Source of the DNA: Mycobacterium ahvazicum
GTDB taxonomy: Bacteria; Actinomycetota; Actinomycetes; Mycobacteriales; Mycobacteriaceae
NCBI RefSeq assembly: GCF_900176255.2
Contig: NZ_FXEG02000001.1
Span: forward strand, 400,651-464,650
Reading direction: 5' to 3'
Length of the DNA: 64,000 nucleotides
The first letter of the stretch is position 1, and every line of letters starts with the position of its first letter. Below, piece by piece: positions 46,918 to 56,308 of the stretch. Both the position numbers and the translations under genes were made by a program. Below the pieces are notes generated by a model. The model was not told the origin of the DNA, did not search any database, and worked only from the letters and a program-made list of their open reading frames with translations.

Positions 46918-49485
46918 ATGACCTCAGCCCCAAACTCGCGCGTGCAGTGTGCCGCCCGTCACTTGGTTGTGGTGGGTCACGGCATGGTGGGCCACCGATT
47001 GGTCGAGGCGCTCCGCGCCCGTGACACCGACGGGGCTTGGCGCATCACCGTTTTGGCCGAAGAAGCCGACGCCGCCTACGACCGCGTTGGATTGACGTCG
47101 TACACCGAAAGCTGGGACCGTGCCCTGCTGGCGCTGCCCGGCAACGACTACCCCGGTGACGAGCGGGTACGACTGCTGCTGAACGCGCGGGTCACCGAAA
47201 TCGACCGTGCGGCAAAGACCGTAGTGACCGCGGACGGCGAACGGCACGACTACGACGCCCTGGTACTGGCCACCGGTTCCTACGCCTTCGTCCCTCCCGT
47301 GCCCGGACACGACCTGCCCGCCTGCCACGTCTACCGCACCCTGGACGACCTCGATGCGATCCGGGCCGCAGCCGAGCGTGCCCGTGATGAGGGTCACGGT
47401 GCTGCCGGCGTGGTGATCGGCGGTGGTCTGCTCGGACTTGAGGCCGCCAATGCGCTGCGCCAGTTCGGGTTGGAAACACACGTCATCGAGATGATGCCGC
47501 GACTGATGGCCCAGCAGATCGACGAGGCCGGTGGTGGGCTGCTGGCCCGGATGATCACCGAGCTCGGGATCTCGGTGCACGTCGGCACGGGCACCGAATC
47601 GATTGAATCCGTTGAACGCGCAGACGGTTCGGTGGCGACGCGGGTGCGGTTGACCGACGGCGACGTGATCGAGGCGGGCCCGGTGATTTTCGCGGCCGGC
47701 GTGCGGCCTCGTGACGAACTGGCTGCGGCAGCGGGGCTGACGCTCGCCGAGCGCGGCGGTGTGCTCACTGACTTGTCCTGCCGGACAAGCGATCCCGACA
47801 TCTATGCGATCGGCGAGGTCGCGGCGATCGACGGGCGGTGCTACGGCCTGGTCGGACCGGGCTACACCTCGGCGGAGGTCGTGGTGGACCGGCTGTTGGG
47901 CGGCGGCGCGGAGTTCCCGGAAGCCGACCTATCCACCAAGCTCAAACTGCTGGGCGTCGACGTCGCCAGCTTCGGTGACGCGATGGGTACGACCGAGAAC
48001 TGCCTCGAGGTCGCCATCAACGACGCGGTGAACCGGACCTACGCCAAGCTGGTGCTCTCCGACGACGCCAAGACCTTGCTCGGCGGGGTACTCGTCGGCG
48101 ACGCCTCCAGCTACGGCGTGCTGCGGCCGATGGTCGGCAGCGAACTGCCCGGCGACCCGCTCGCGCTGATCGCGCCGGAGGGTTCCGGCGGCGGGGCCTC
48201 GGCGTTGGGTGTTGGCGCGCTGCCGGATTCGGCGCAGATCTGCTCCTGCAACAACGTCACCAAGGGCGACCTGAAGTGCGCGATCGCCGATGGCTGCGGC
48301 GACGTTGTGTCGCTGAAGTCGTGCACCGCGGCCGGCACGTCGTGTGGATCGTGCGTGCCGCTGCTCAAGCAGTTGCTGGAAGCCGAGGGCGTGGCACAGT
48401 CCAAGGCGCTGTGTGAGCACTTCAGCCAGTCGCGGGCCGAGCTCTTCGAGATCATCTCGGCCACCGAGATCCGGACCTTCTCGGGCCTGCTGGAGCGATT
48501 CGGCCGCGGAAAGGGTTGCGACATCTGCAAACCCGTGGTCGCGTCGATCCTCGCCTCGACCGGTTCCGAGCACATCCTGGACGGGGAGCAGGCCTCGCTG
48601 CAGGATTCCAATGACCACTTCCTGGCCAACATCCAGAAGAACGGCAGCTACTCGGTGGTGCCGCGGGTGGCCGGCGGGGACATCAAGCCCGAACATCTGA
48701 TCCTGATCGGCCAGATCGCGCAGGACTTCGGGCTTTACACCAAGATCACCGGTGGCCAGCGCATCGACATGTTCGGGGCCCGGGTGGACCAATTGCCGCA
48801 GATCTGGAAGCGGCTCGTCGACGGTGGCATGGAATCCGGCCACGCGTACGGCAAGTCGCTGCGCACCGTCAAGAGCTGCGTCGGCACCGACTGGTGCCGC
48901 TACGGTCAGCAGGACTCGGTGCAGCTGGCCATCGACTTGGAGCTGCGCTATCGCGGTCTGCGGGCACCGCACAAGATCAAAATGGGTGTGTCGGGCTGCG
49001 CGCGGGAATGCGCGGAGGCCCGCGGCAAGGACGTGGGCGTGATCGCCACCGAAAAGGGTTGGAACCTCTACGTCGGCGGCAACGGCGGTATGACGCCCAA
49101 GCACGCCCAATTGCTGGCCGGTGACCTGGACACCGAGACGCTGGTTCGCTACGTCGACCGGTTCCTCATGTACTACATCCGCACTGCCGACCGGCTGCAG
49201 CGCACCGCGCCGTGGGTCGAGTCCATCGACGGCGGGCTGGACCACGTGCGCGAGGTCGTGTGCGAGGACTCGCTGGGCCTGGCCGCGGAATTCGAGGCCG
49301 CAATGGAGCGGCACGTGGAGAACTATCAGTGTGAGTGGAAGGGCGTGCTCGACGATCCGGACAAGCTCTCGCGGTTTGTCTCCTTCGTCAACGCGCCGGA
49401 TGAAATCGATTCGACTGTCACATTCACCGAGCATGCCGGGCGCAAAATCCCTGTGTCCATTGGCATGCCAAAGGTCCGTTCATAG
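46918..49485 (+). CDS. nirB: Nitrite reductase (NADH) large subunit NirB
   Basis: An 855-residue assimilatory nitrite reductase. The N-terminal half is an FAD/NAD(P)-binding pyridine nucleotide oxidoreductase (VVVGHGMVGHRLVEAL, VVIGGGLLGLEAANAL). The Fer2_BFD domain follows with CSCNNVTKGDLKCAI and CTAAGTSCGSCVPLL. The C-terminal half is the sirohaem-[4Fe-4S] ferredoxin-like reductase, with the cluster cysteines in KSCVGTDWCRYGQQDS and MGVSGCARECAEARGKDVGVIAT (layout). It reduces nitrite to ammonium in the cytoplasm. No good Shine-Dalgarno is visible, and TAACCT lies just upstream, so a leaderless message is possible. NirD follows at once. It matches Rv0252. Confidence 0.95.
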   Translation: MTSAPNSRVQCAARHLVVVGHGMVGHRLVEALRARDTDGAWRITVLAEEADAAYDRVGLTSYTESWDRALLALPGNDYPGDERVRLLLNARVTEIDRAAKTVVTADGERHDYDALVLATGSYAFVPPVPGHDLPACHVYRTLDDLDAIRAAAERARDEGHGAAGVVIGGGLLGLEAANALRQFGLETHVIEMMPRLMAQQIDEAGGGLLARMITELGISVHVGTGTESIESVERADGSVATRVRLTDGDVIEAGPVIFAAGVRPRDELAAAAGLTLAERGGVLTDLSCRTSDPDIYAIGEVAAIDGRCYGLVGPGYTSAEVVVDRLLGGGAEFPEADLSTKLKLLGVDVASFGDAMGTTENCLEVAINDAVNRTYAKLVLSDDAKTLLGGVLVGDASSYGVLRPMVGSELPGDPLALIAPEGSGGGASALGVGALPDSAQICSCNNVTKGDLKCAIADGCGDVVSLKSCTAAGTSCGSCVPLLKQLLEAEGVAQSKALCEHFSQSRAELFEIISATEIRTFSGLLERFGRGKGCDICKPVVASILASTGSEHILDGEQASLQDSNDHFLANIQKNGSYSVVPRVAGGDIKPEHLILIGQIAQDFGLYTKITGGQRIDMFGARVDQLPQIWKRLVDGGMESGHAYGKSLRTVKSCVGTDWCRYGQQDSVQLAIDLELRYRGLRAPHKIKMGVSGCARECAEARGKDVGVIATEKGWNLYVGGNGGMTPKHAQLLAGDLDTETLVRYVDRFLMYYIRTADRLQRTAPWVESIDGGLDHVREVVCEDSLGLAAEFEAAMERHVENYQCEWKGVLDDPDKLSRFVSFVNAPDEIDSTVTFTEHAGRKIPVSIGMPKVRS

Positions 49486-49502
49486 AGTCTGAAGGAGCAA
49501 GC

Positions 49503-49859
49503 ATGACAATTCTCAACGACATCGAGGTATGGACCACCGCGTGCAACTACGACCACCTGATCCCGGGCCGGGGCGTCGGTGTGCTGCTCGACGACGGATC
49601 GCAGGCGGCGCTGTTCCGGCTCGACGACGGCTCGCTGCACGCGATCGGCAACATCGACCCGTTTTCCGGTGCGGCGGTGATCTCCCGCGGGATCGTCGGT
49701 GACCGTGGCGGTCGTGCCACTGTGCAATCGCCAATCCTCAAGCAGGCCTTCGCACTTGAGGACGGCCTATGCCTGGACGACCCGCGGGTGTCCGTGCCTG
49801 TGTACCAGGTGCGCGTCACCGACGAGGGAGAAATCCAGATCGCGCGATTGGCTGCCTAG
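49503..49859 (+). CDS. nirD: Nitrite reductase small subunit NirD
   Basis: A 118-residue Rieske-fold subunit. It keeps the fold pattern (GVGVLLDDGSQAALFRLDDGSLHAIG) but lacks the C-x-H cluster ligands, as is usual for NirD. It partners NirB in nitrite reduction. AAGGAG precedes the ATG by five bases, and the gap to nirB is 17 bases, so they are one operon. Its stop shares a CTAG with the convergent TetR-C gene. Confidence 0.9.
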   Translation: MTILNDIEVWTTACNYDHLIPGRGVGVLLDDGSQAALFRLDDGSLHAIGNIDPFSGAAVISRGIVGDRGGRATVQSPILKQAFALEDGLCLDDPRVSVPVYQVRVTDEGEIQIARLAA

Positions 49860-50305
49860 CAGATATCGCCGACCAGGTAGCGCTGCATCGTCGGCCCGAT
49901 CGCGTCGACGAGCGCATCGACCGACATCGAGTGCAGCGGCTCGCTACGCACCCCGTAGCGCATGATGCCGAGGCCGACCAGCTGCGAGGCACACAGCGAC
50001 GCCCGAACGGCGACCTTGTCGGCGCCCAGCATTTTCAGCACCGGGCCGAAAACCGGCCCGATGAACATGCTTTGCACGATTTCGGCCGTCTTGGCCATAC
50101 CCGTGGATGCGACCGCGCTAGCCGCGAAGGGGCCACCGCCGGCGGCGTCCCAGGTGGTGATCAGCATATGAAGCGTTCGGCGGCCGACCTGGTTGACCCC
50201 TCCGGTGATAATCCGGTCGATGAATTCCGGTGTGCCGAACGGCAACCGCAGCATCTTGGCGACCGGGTCGAGAAACCCACGCGATGGCTCGTCGCGACTG
50301 GGCAT
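49856..50305 (-). CDS. TetR C-terminal-like domain protein lacking a DNA-binding domain (Rv0258c-like)
   Basis: A 149-residue all-helical protein, MPSRDEPSRGFLDPVAKMLRL at the start. It resembles the ligand-binding C-terminal half of actinobacterial TetR regulators (TetR_C type: GVNQVGRRTLHMLITTWDAAGG and LVGLGIMRYGVRSEPLHSM). No helix-turn-helix is encoded upstream: 24 bases separate it from the chelatase stop, and no in-frame extension exists. Rv0258c of M. tuberculosis is about this size and position, so the short form is probably conserved, not a fresh truncation. It could bind a ligand or dimerise with another TetR protein (inference). It is the last gene of the narK-nnaR-chelatase series. 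Confidence 0.65.
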   Translation of the reverse strand: MPSRDEPSRGFLDPVAKMLRLPFGTPEFIDRIITGGVNQVGRRTLHMLITTWDAAGGGPFAASAVASTGMAKTAEIVQSMFIGPVFGPVLKMLGADKVAVRASLCASQLVGLGIMRYGVRSEPLHSMSVDALVDAIGPTMQRYLVGDIC

Positions 50306-50329
50306 GGTGTCAGGATCACCCGCGGGTGA

Positions 50330-51067
50330 TCAAAGATCAAGCATCGCGTGCGTCGGCGCGCCCGGCCGGTAACGACGTACTGGATGCCGGGTGGCCACCG
50401 GCACCGCCCGGCGGAACCGGTTCGCGATCAAGCGGGCCAGCCGCGGATGTGTCCCCAGCGGCCGGCTGACCAGATCGGCGCCGCAGTTGCGCAGCCTTTC
50501 CTGGAACAGCCCGTCGGCGAGCAGATAGGAGGCGACGGCGACACGGCGCGCACCGTCGGCCCGCGCCCTCTCGACAGCCTCGACGATCTGCGCATCGCCG
50601 GAGGCGGCAAATCCCAGAGTGACTCGTGATCCGGTCAGCGCGGACAACAGCGTCGCGGTGGTGTGCAGGTCCGCACAGGCAGTGGGGTCCGAAGTTCCCG
50701 CAGCCCCGAGGATCACCGAATCACCCGGGCGCCAGCCAGATTTCATCAACTGGTCGGCGACGATCCGGGCGATCTCCCCGCCCGGCCCCAGTGCCGGGGT
50801 GACGATGACATTGGGATGTCCGCTGGCTGCAACATGGGCGGGCACATCGGCGCGGACGTGGTAGCCGCGGGACAAGAATGCGGGCACCACGACGGCCCGG
50901 TGGCCACCGACCGCGGAAAGTACCTCGCTGGGTGTGGGTCCCAATACGTCGACGAAGGCGACTCGTACCGTGCGGCCGAGCTGTCGGCTGACCTGTGCCG
51001 CCAGGTCGCCGATCATCGCGACACCGCCCGGTCGGCGCGTGCCGTGCGCGGCAAGTACCAGGCTCAT
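50330..51067 (-). CDS. Sirohydrochlorin chelatase-like protein (CbiX/SirB, Rv0259c-like)
   Basis: A 245-residue CbiX-family protein with two tandem half-domains. The first begins LVLAAHGTRRPGGVAMIGDL, containing the metal-binding His, and has FLSRGYHVRADVPAHV with the second His. It would insert Fe(II) (or Co) into sirohydrochlorin to make the sirohaem needed by NirB. Its ATG overlaps the stop of the upstream NnaR gene (ATGA), so the two are coupled. The context with nitrite reductase and nitrate transport supports the sirohaem role over cobalamin synthesis. Confidence 0.82.
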   Translation of the reverse strand: MSLVLAAHGTRRPGGVAMIGDLAAQVSRQLGRTVRVAFVDVLGPTPSEVLSAVGGHRAVVVPAFLSRGYHVRADVPAHVAASGHPNVIVTPALGPGGEIARIVADQLMKSGWRPGDSVILGAAGTSDPTACADLHTTATLLSALTGSRVTLGFAASGDAQIVEAVERARADGARRVAVASYLLADGLFQERLRNCGADLVSRPLGTHPRLARLIANRFRRAVPVATRHPVRRYRPGAPTHAMLDL

Positions 51068-52209
51068 GGCGTTCCTACCGGTTCATCGATCGCCAGCCGG
51101 TAACCCCGCTTCACGACGGTTGCGACAATGTTCTTGTCGCCCAATGCCGTTCGCAGGCGCAGCACGGCTGTGTCGACGGCGTGCGGGTCGTTGCTGTTGC
51201 CGGGCAGTACCCGCAACAAATCATTGCGGGCCACGACGTCGCCGGGACGATGCGCCAGCGCGCGCAGCACCGCCATTCCGGATCCGGACAGCGATTGGAC
51301 CGAACCGTCGACCAGAACGCAGTTTCCGCGGATCTCGATCGCGTGACCCGCGGCCTTCACATTGCACGACCCGAGCTGTGGCAGCTTTTGGGCGATGTGG
51401 CGGGCCAGCGCCCCCAGCCGCATCCGTTCGGGCGCCGTCGTCGGAATACCCTTGCGGTGCAACGGCTGTGCCGTCACCGGGCCGACGCACATGGCGTGCA
51501 CATCGGTGCGCATCGCCTCGATCACCTGATCCTCGATATTCAGGTCGCGGCTGCGCTCCAGAACCGCCGCCGCAGCTGGCGCGGACGTGAAGCTGACCGC
51601 GTCGAATTGGCGCCGCGCGATTCCGGTGACCAGTTGGTCGAAGTTGCCGCCCATCGCGGTGGACTTCCAGCGATACACCCGGATCGGCACCACCTCGGCA
51701 CCGGCGGCGCGCAATCCTCCGACGAACTCCGGGAACGGGTCCCAGGCGTCGGCGGCGCCGTGGAGTTGCACCGCGATCCGCGCGCCGGACACCCCCGACT
51801 CCAGCAAGTACTTGAGGAGTTCTTGGGAGGACTCGGATTTCGGCGACCACTCCTCGTGCAGGCCGGCCGCGCGCAGCGCCCCCGTCGCCTTCGGCCCGCG
51901 CGCGAGCACTCGCGCCTTGGACAACGACGCGATGAGTTGATTGGACAGCCCCCAACCCTCGGCGGCGGCCACCCAGCCGCGAAATCCGATGCCGGTGTGG
52001 GCTACCAGAATGTCGGGAGGATTGGCGATCACGGCTTCGGTAATGCTCTGCAGTTCTTCATCTTCGGGTAACGCGATCATGTTGATCGCGGCAGCGCTGG
52101 ATACCTCGGCGCCCTGACGACCCAACAGCGCGCACAGCTCCTCGGAGCGGCGCGCGGACGTGACCGCTATCCGGTAACCGGTCAGCGGCGGGGACTCGGG
52201 CTGGTCCAT
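51064..52209 (-). CDS. nnaR: Uroporphyrinogen-III synthase-like / winged-helix regulator NnaR (Rv0260c-like)
   Basis: A 381-residue fusion. Residues about 10-255 form a HemD-type uroporphyrinogen-III synthase fold (YRIAVTSARRSEELCALL, SFTSAPAAAAVLE, CVGPVTAQPL). The C-terminal 100 residues are an OmpR/PhoB-type winged helix (LVDGSVQSLSGSGMAVLRAL, VARNDLLRVLPG, VDTAVLRLRTALG). In M. smegmatis the orthologue NnaR activates nitrate/nitrite assimilation with GlnR. The ATG 52209 (MDQPESPPLTGY) gives the expected length; the frame extends 27 codons further without support. It lies between narK and the chelatase in the same operon. Confidence 0.85.
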   Translation of the reverse strand: MDQPESPPLTGYRIAVTSARRSEELCALLGRQGAEVSSAAAINMIALPEDEELQSITEAVIANPPDILVAHTGIGFRGWVAAAEGWGLSNQLIASLSKARVLARGPKATGALRAAGLHEEWSPKSESSQELLKYLLESGVSGARIAVQLHGAADAWDPFPEFVGGLRAAGAEVVPIRVYRWKSTAMGGNFDQLVTGIARRQFDAVSFTSAPAAAAVLERSRDLNIEDQVIEAMRTDVHAMCVGPVTAQPLHRKGIPTTAPERMRLGALARHIAQKLPQLGSCNVKAAGHAIEIRGNCVLVDGSVQSLSGSGMAVLRALAHRPGDVVARNDLLRVLPGNSNDPHAVDTAVLRLRTALGDKNIVATVVKRGYRLAIDEPVGTP

Positions 52210-52286
52210 ACGACCTGTGTATGCCTGTGACATTTCCGCGGCGTTACCTGACGATTGCTGAAGCATTGCCCATGTTGCGGTGATCG

Positions 52287-53684
52287 TCACACCCGGGCGG
52301 GCTCTGTTGTGAGCACCGAATTAGGCGCTTCCTGCGCAGATACCGGGCGCCGCACGTACATCATCCAGGTCACTATGGCCGCCGCGATGTAAGAAGTCAG
52401 AAACACCCAATACGCCGCCGTCTCGGTGCCGCTGCGCAGGTAAGACTCGCGCAGCGCCAAGTTGATTCCGACGCCGCCCAGCGCGCCGACCGCCGAGCAG
52501 ATGCCGATCAGCGCTCCGGATTTGGCGCGCGACCACTGCCGGCGCTCCGCCTCGCCGACATTCAGCGAGCGACTGCGGGCCTCGAAGACCGACGGGATCA
52601 GTTTGAACACCGAACCGTTGCCCATCCCCGACAGCACGAACAGAATCATGAACCCGGTGACGTAGCCGACCACCGCGGTGAACGACGTCCTGCCGCTGTG
52701 GTCCTCGATCGTGCTGATGGCCACCAGCATGCCGGCGCCCGCGATCATGCCCAAAAGGACGCCCAGGGTGACGCGGCTACCGCCGCGGCGGTCTGCCAGC
52801 CGGCCGCCGTAAATTCGCGCCAGCGAGCCCAATAGCGGCCCGACAAAGGCGATCTGAGCCGCGTGCAGGGAAGCGTGGGCGGGGCTTTCGCCGTTGGCCC
52901 CGAAGTTGACCTGCAGAACCTGGCCGAAGGCGAAGGAAAACCCGATCCAGGAGCCGAAGGTGCAGATGTACAGCAGCGAGATCACCCAGGTGTCACGGTC
53001 GAACAGGATCGACCGCATGTCGTTCACCTCGACGCCGTGGTCGAGGTTGTCCATGGACAGCGCCGCCGCGATGCCGACCACGGTGAGCAGCACCAGATAG
53101 ACCGCGCACACCCAGTACGGCGCCTGGTGCCCGGCGGTGGCCAGCGCCAGCAGGCCGACCAATTGGATCACCGCGACTCCGAGATTGCCGACGCCGGCGT
53201 TGATCGCCAGCGCCGTGCCCTTCAGTCGCTGCGGATAGAAGGCGTTGACGTTGGCCAGCGATGCCGCATAGTTGCCGCCGCCCAGGCCGGTCAGCGCCGC
53301 GCACAGCACATACGGCCACAGCGGCAGCCCGGGATTGGCCAGCAGGACAATCGTGCCGACGGTCGGGATCAGCAACACGAACGCCGAGAACACGGTCCAG
53401 TTACGGCCCCCGAACTTGGCGATACCCAAGGTGTAGGGGATCCGCGCGCAGCCGCCGACCAGCGTGGCCACCGCACCCAGGAGCAACTTGTCGCTCGCGT
53501 GGAAGCCGTAGACCGACATCGGCATGAACAGCACCATCACCGACCACAGAGTCCAGATCGAAAATGCCACATGGTCACCCGCCATCGTGCACAGCAGATT
53601 GCGGCGAGCGATCCTGTCGTTGCCGGCCTCCCAGGCCGCGGCGTTTTCCGGATTCCAGTCCGTGATGCGGTGGTTGCGGCCCAT
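52287..53684 (-). CDS. narK3: Nitrate/nitrite transporter NarK3-like, copy 1
   Basis: A 465-residue MFS transporter with about twelve membrane segments. It shows the NarK signature AALTGLGGGNYAASLANVNAFYP and GMGNGSVFKLIPSVFEAR with the Gly-rich nitrate signatures, and the IAKFGGRNWTVFSAFVL loop. It would import nitrate or export nitrite for the adjacent NirBD. The N-terminus (NPENAAAWEAGNDRIARRNL) is cytoplasmic. It is first in the operon narK3-nnaR-chelatase. A second copy at 54080 shares most residues, so this is a tandem duplication. The position matches Rv0261c. Confidence 0.88.
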   Translation of the reverse strand: MGRNHRITDWNPENAAAWEAGNDRIARRNLLCTMAGDHVAFSIWTLWSVMVLFMPMSVYGFHASDKLLLGAVATLVGGCARIPYTLGIAKFGGRNWTVFSAFVLLIPTVGTIVLLANPGLPLWPYVLCAALTGLGGGNYAASLANVNAFYPQRLKGTALAINAGVGNLGVAVIQLVGLLALATAGHQAPYWVCAVYLVLLTVVGIAAALSMDNLDHGVEVNDMRSILFDRDTWVISLLYICTFGSWIGFSFAFGQVLQVNFGANGESPAHASLHAAQIAFVGPLLGSLARIYGGRLADRRGGSRVTLGVLLGMIAGAGMLVAISTIEDHSGRTSFTAVVGYVTGFMILFVLSGMGNGSVFKLIPSVFEARSRSLNVGEAERRQWSRAKSGALIGICSAVGALGGVGINLALRESYLRSGTETAAYWVFLTSYIAAAIVTWMMYVRRPVSAQEAPNSVLTTEPARV

Positions 53685-54079
53685 GCGATCTGCACCTTTC
53701 GTGGACGGGTGGTCGAAATCGTCTGGGCGTCAACCAGTTCAACCCATAACCGGGAAGAGCTGCGGTGATTCTGGCCTTCAATGCCCTTGTGGGCGCCTCG
53801 AATTGAGAGGCATGCCCTGCCTTGTTCTGATGCTCACATTCGGAACCGAACTGCGTCAACTCATTCCGACCAATATCGCCTGTAAGTTGAATCCTAGTTA
53901 TCTGATAGATCGCTGAAGGGACCTGAAGGTCGACCGTCGTCGCAGTTCAGGGCTCGATGTTTACTCCTTTAGTCGCGCGTAGGTATTTCAGTACCGAGCG
54001 CCTGGGGAATTCGGTGTGAGGTCGAATACATTTCGTGCTAAACGTTCTCTACCGAATTGGTATGACGCGTATACCGCGC
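53685..54079. other. Intergenic region between the two narK genes
   Basis: About 395 bases without a supported gene, lower in GC than the flanks. An inverted repeat GCCTC-N7-GAGGC lies at 53795-53811, about 110 bases upstream of narK3. The region should hold the narK3 promoter; I cannot identify a GlnR or NnaR box with confidence. Short open frames here look random. Confidence 0.5.
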
Positions 54080-55492
54080 CTATACGGTGGCCAGCCGGGC
54101 CCCCGATGCGGCCTCGGTCGTCATCACCTCGAGCGGACGGCGTACATACACCGCCCAGGTCAGTACCGAGGCGGCCGCGTAGCACAACGTGAACGCCCAG
54201 AACGCCGACGTCGCGGTACCGCTGTGCAGATACGACTGCCGCAGTGCCAGGTTGACGCCGACGCCGCCGAGCGCACCGATCGCGCCGGCGAGACCGATCA
54301 GGGCCCCGGACATCGAACGTGACCACTGCCGGCGCTCGTTCTCGCCCATCTGCATCGAGTGACTACGCGCCTCGAAGATCGACGGAATCATCTTGTACAC
54401 CGACCCATTGCCGATGCCGGACAGGATGAACAGGGCGACGAACCCGATCACGAAACCGACCATCGTCGAGGCGGATGTGCGGCCCGCGCCATGGCTACCG
54501 AAAGTGCTTGCGCTGACCAATATCCCACCGGCAACGATCATCGAACAGAAGACGGCGAGCGTGACTCTGCCGCCGCCGATGCGGTCGGCCAGCTTGCCGC
54601 CGTACACCCTCGAGACTGATCCCAAAAGTGGTCCCAGGAAAGCGATTTGGGCGGCATGCAGGGAGGCCTGTGCGGTGTTCTCGCCGCTGGCGACGAAGTT
54701 CATCTGCAATACCTGACCGAACGCGAATGAGAAACCGATGAACGAGCCGAAGGTGCCGATGTACAACAGCGCGATCACCCAACTGTGCGGCTCGGACAAC
54801 ACCGCCCGCATGGTGGACGTATCGATGCGGTAATGCTGCAGGTTGTCCATGTACAGCGCGGCGCCGATACCGGCGATCGCCAGCAGCACAAGGTAAATGG
54901 CGCACACCCAATAGGGCTGCCGGTTTCCGGCGGCCGCGATCACGAGCAGGCCGACCAGCTGAACCACCGGCACCCCGAGATTGCCGCCACCGGCGTTGAC
55001 CGCCAACGCCCAGCCCTTCAGGCGCTGGGGGTAGAACGCGTTGATGTTGGTCATCGACGACGCGAAGTTGCCGCCGCCGAGGCCGGCCAGCGCCGCGCAC
55101 ACCAGATACGGCCACAGCGGCAGGCCGGGGTGAGCCAGCAGCACCATCGTGCCGACCGTCGGAATCAACAGCACCAGCGCGGAGAACACCGTCCAGTTGC
55201 GCCCGCCGAACTTCGCGGTGGCGAACGTGTACGGGAAGCGCAGGCAGGCCCCGACCAGGGTGGCGGTGGCGCCGAGCAGGAATTTGTCCCCGGCGGAAAA
55301 GCCGTACACCGACGCCGGCATGAACAGCACCATCACCGACCAGATCGACCAGACCGAGAAGCCGATGTGCTCGGCGGCCACCGACCAGATCAAGTTGCGC
55401 CGGGCGATCTTGTCGTTGCCGGCCTCCCAGGCCACGGTGTCTTCGGGGTCCCAGTTCGAAAGGACATGCGAACGGCCCAGCGAAAGTTTCAT
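54080..55492 (-). CDS. Nitrate/nitrite transporter NarK-like, copy 2
   Basis: A 470-residue MFS protein, nearly the same as the copy at 52287 in layout: NPEDTVAWEAGN-type N-terminus (DPEDTVAWEAGNDKIARRNL), AALAGLGGGNFASSMTNINAFYP, and GIGNGSVYKMIPSIFEAR. The ATG 55492 (MKLSLGRSHVLSNWDPE) is favoured over an upstream frame to 55537. A pair of narK genes on one strand, separated by 395 bases, suggests separate control and perhaps different directions of transport. It is not coupled to other genes. I recall only one narK at this place in M. tuberculosis. Confidence 0.85.
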   Translation of the reverse strand: MKLSLGRSHVLSNWDPEDTVAWEAGNDKIARRNLIWSVAAEHIGFSVWSIWSVMVLFMPASVYGFSAGDKFLLGATATLVGACLRFPYTFATAKFGGRNWTVFSALVLLIPTVGTMVLLAHPGLPLWPYLVCAALAGLGGGNFASSMTNINAFYPQRLKGWALAVNAGGGNLGVPVVQLVGLLVIAAAGNRQPYWVCAIYLVLLAIAGIGAALYMDNLQHYRIDTSTMRAVLSEPHSWVIALLYIGTFGSFIGFSFAFGQVLQMNFVASGENTAQASLHAAQIAFLGPLLGSVSRVYGGKLADRIGGGRVTLAVFCSMIVAGGILVSASTFGSHGAGRTSASTMVGFVIGFVALFILSGIGNGSVYKMIPSIFEARSHSMQMGENERRQWSRSMSGALIGLAGAIGALGGVGVNLALRQSYLHSGTATSAFWAFTLCYAAASVLTWAVYVRRPLEVMTTEAASGARLATV

Positions 55493-55709
55493 GGCGACAA
55501 CGCTAGAAATCCATTGTTGCCCGAGCGCTGCCCGCAATGACCCGGGCGTGAATTTCCGCTCACCCTACGACGCCGGCCGGTGTGAGGGCGGTCAGTCGAT
55601 ACGGCGTGCACCACGACGTGAGGCGCGACGACAGCTCACAGTGTAGCTAACCGCGATGTGATGAATCGCGCTGGGGTGAGCGGAGTTTCGCGTGGACCGT
55701 CGGTCCGCG

Positions 55710-56264
<555 letters not shown>

Positions 56265-56308
56265 CTACAACGTTGTCGCCGGGCCCGCACCTGGACAACG
56301 CGCGATGT

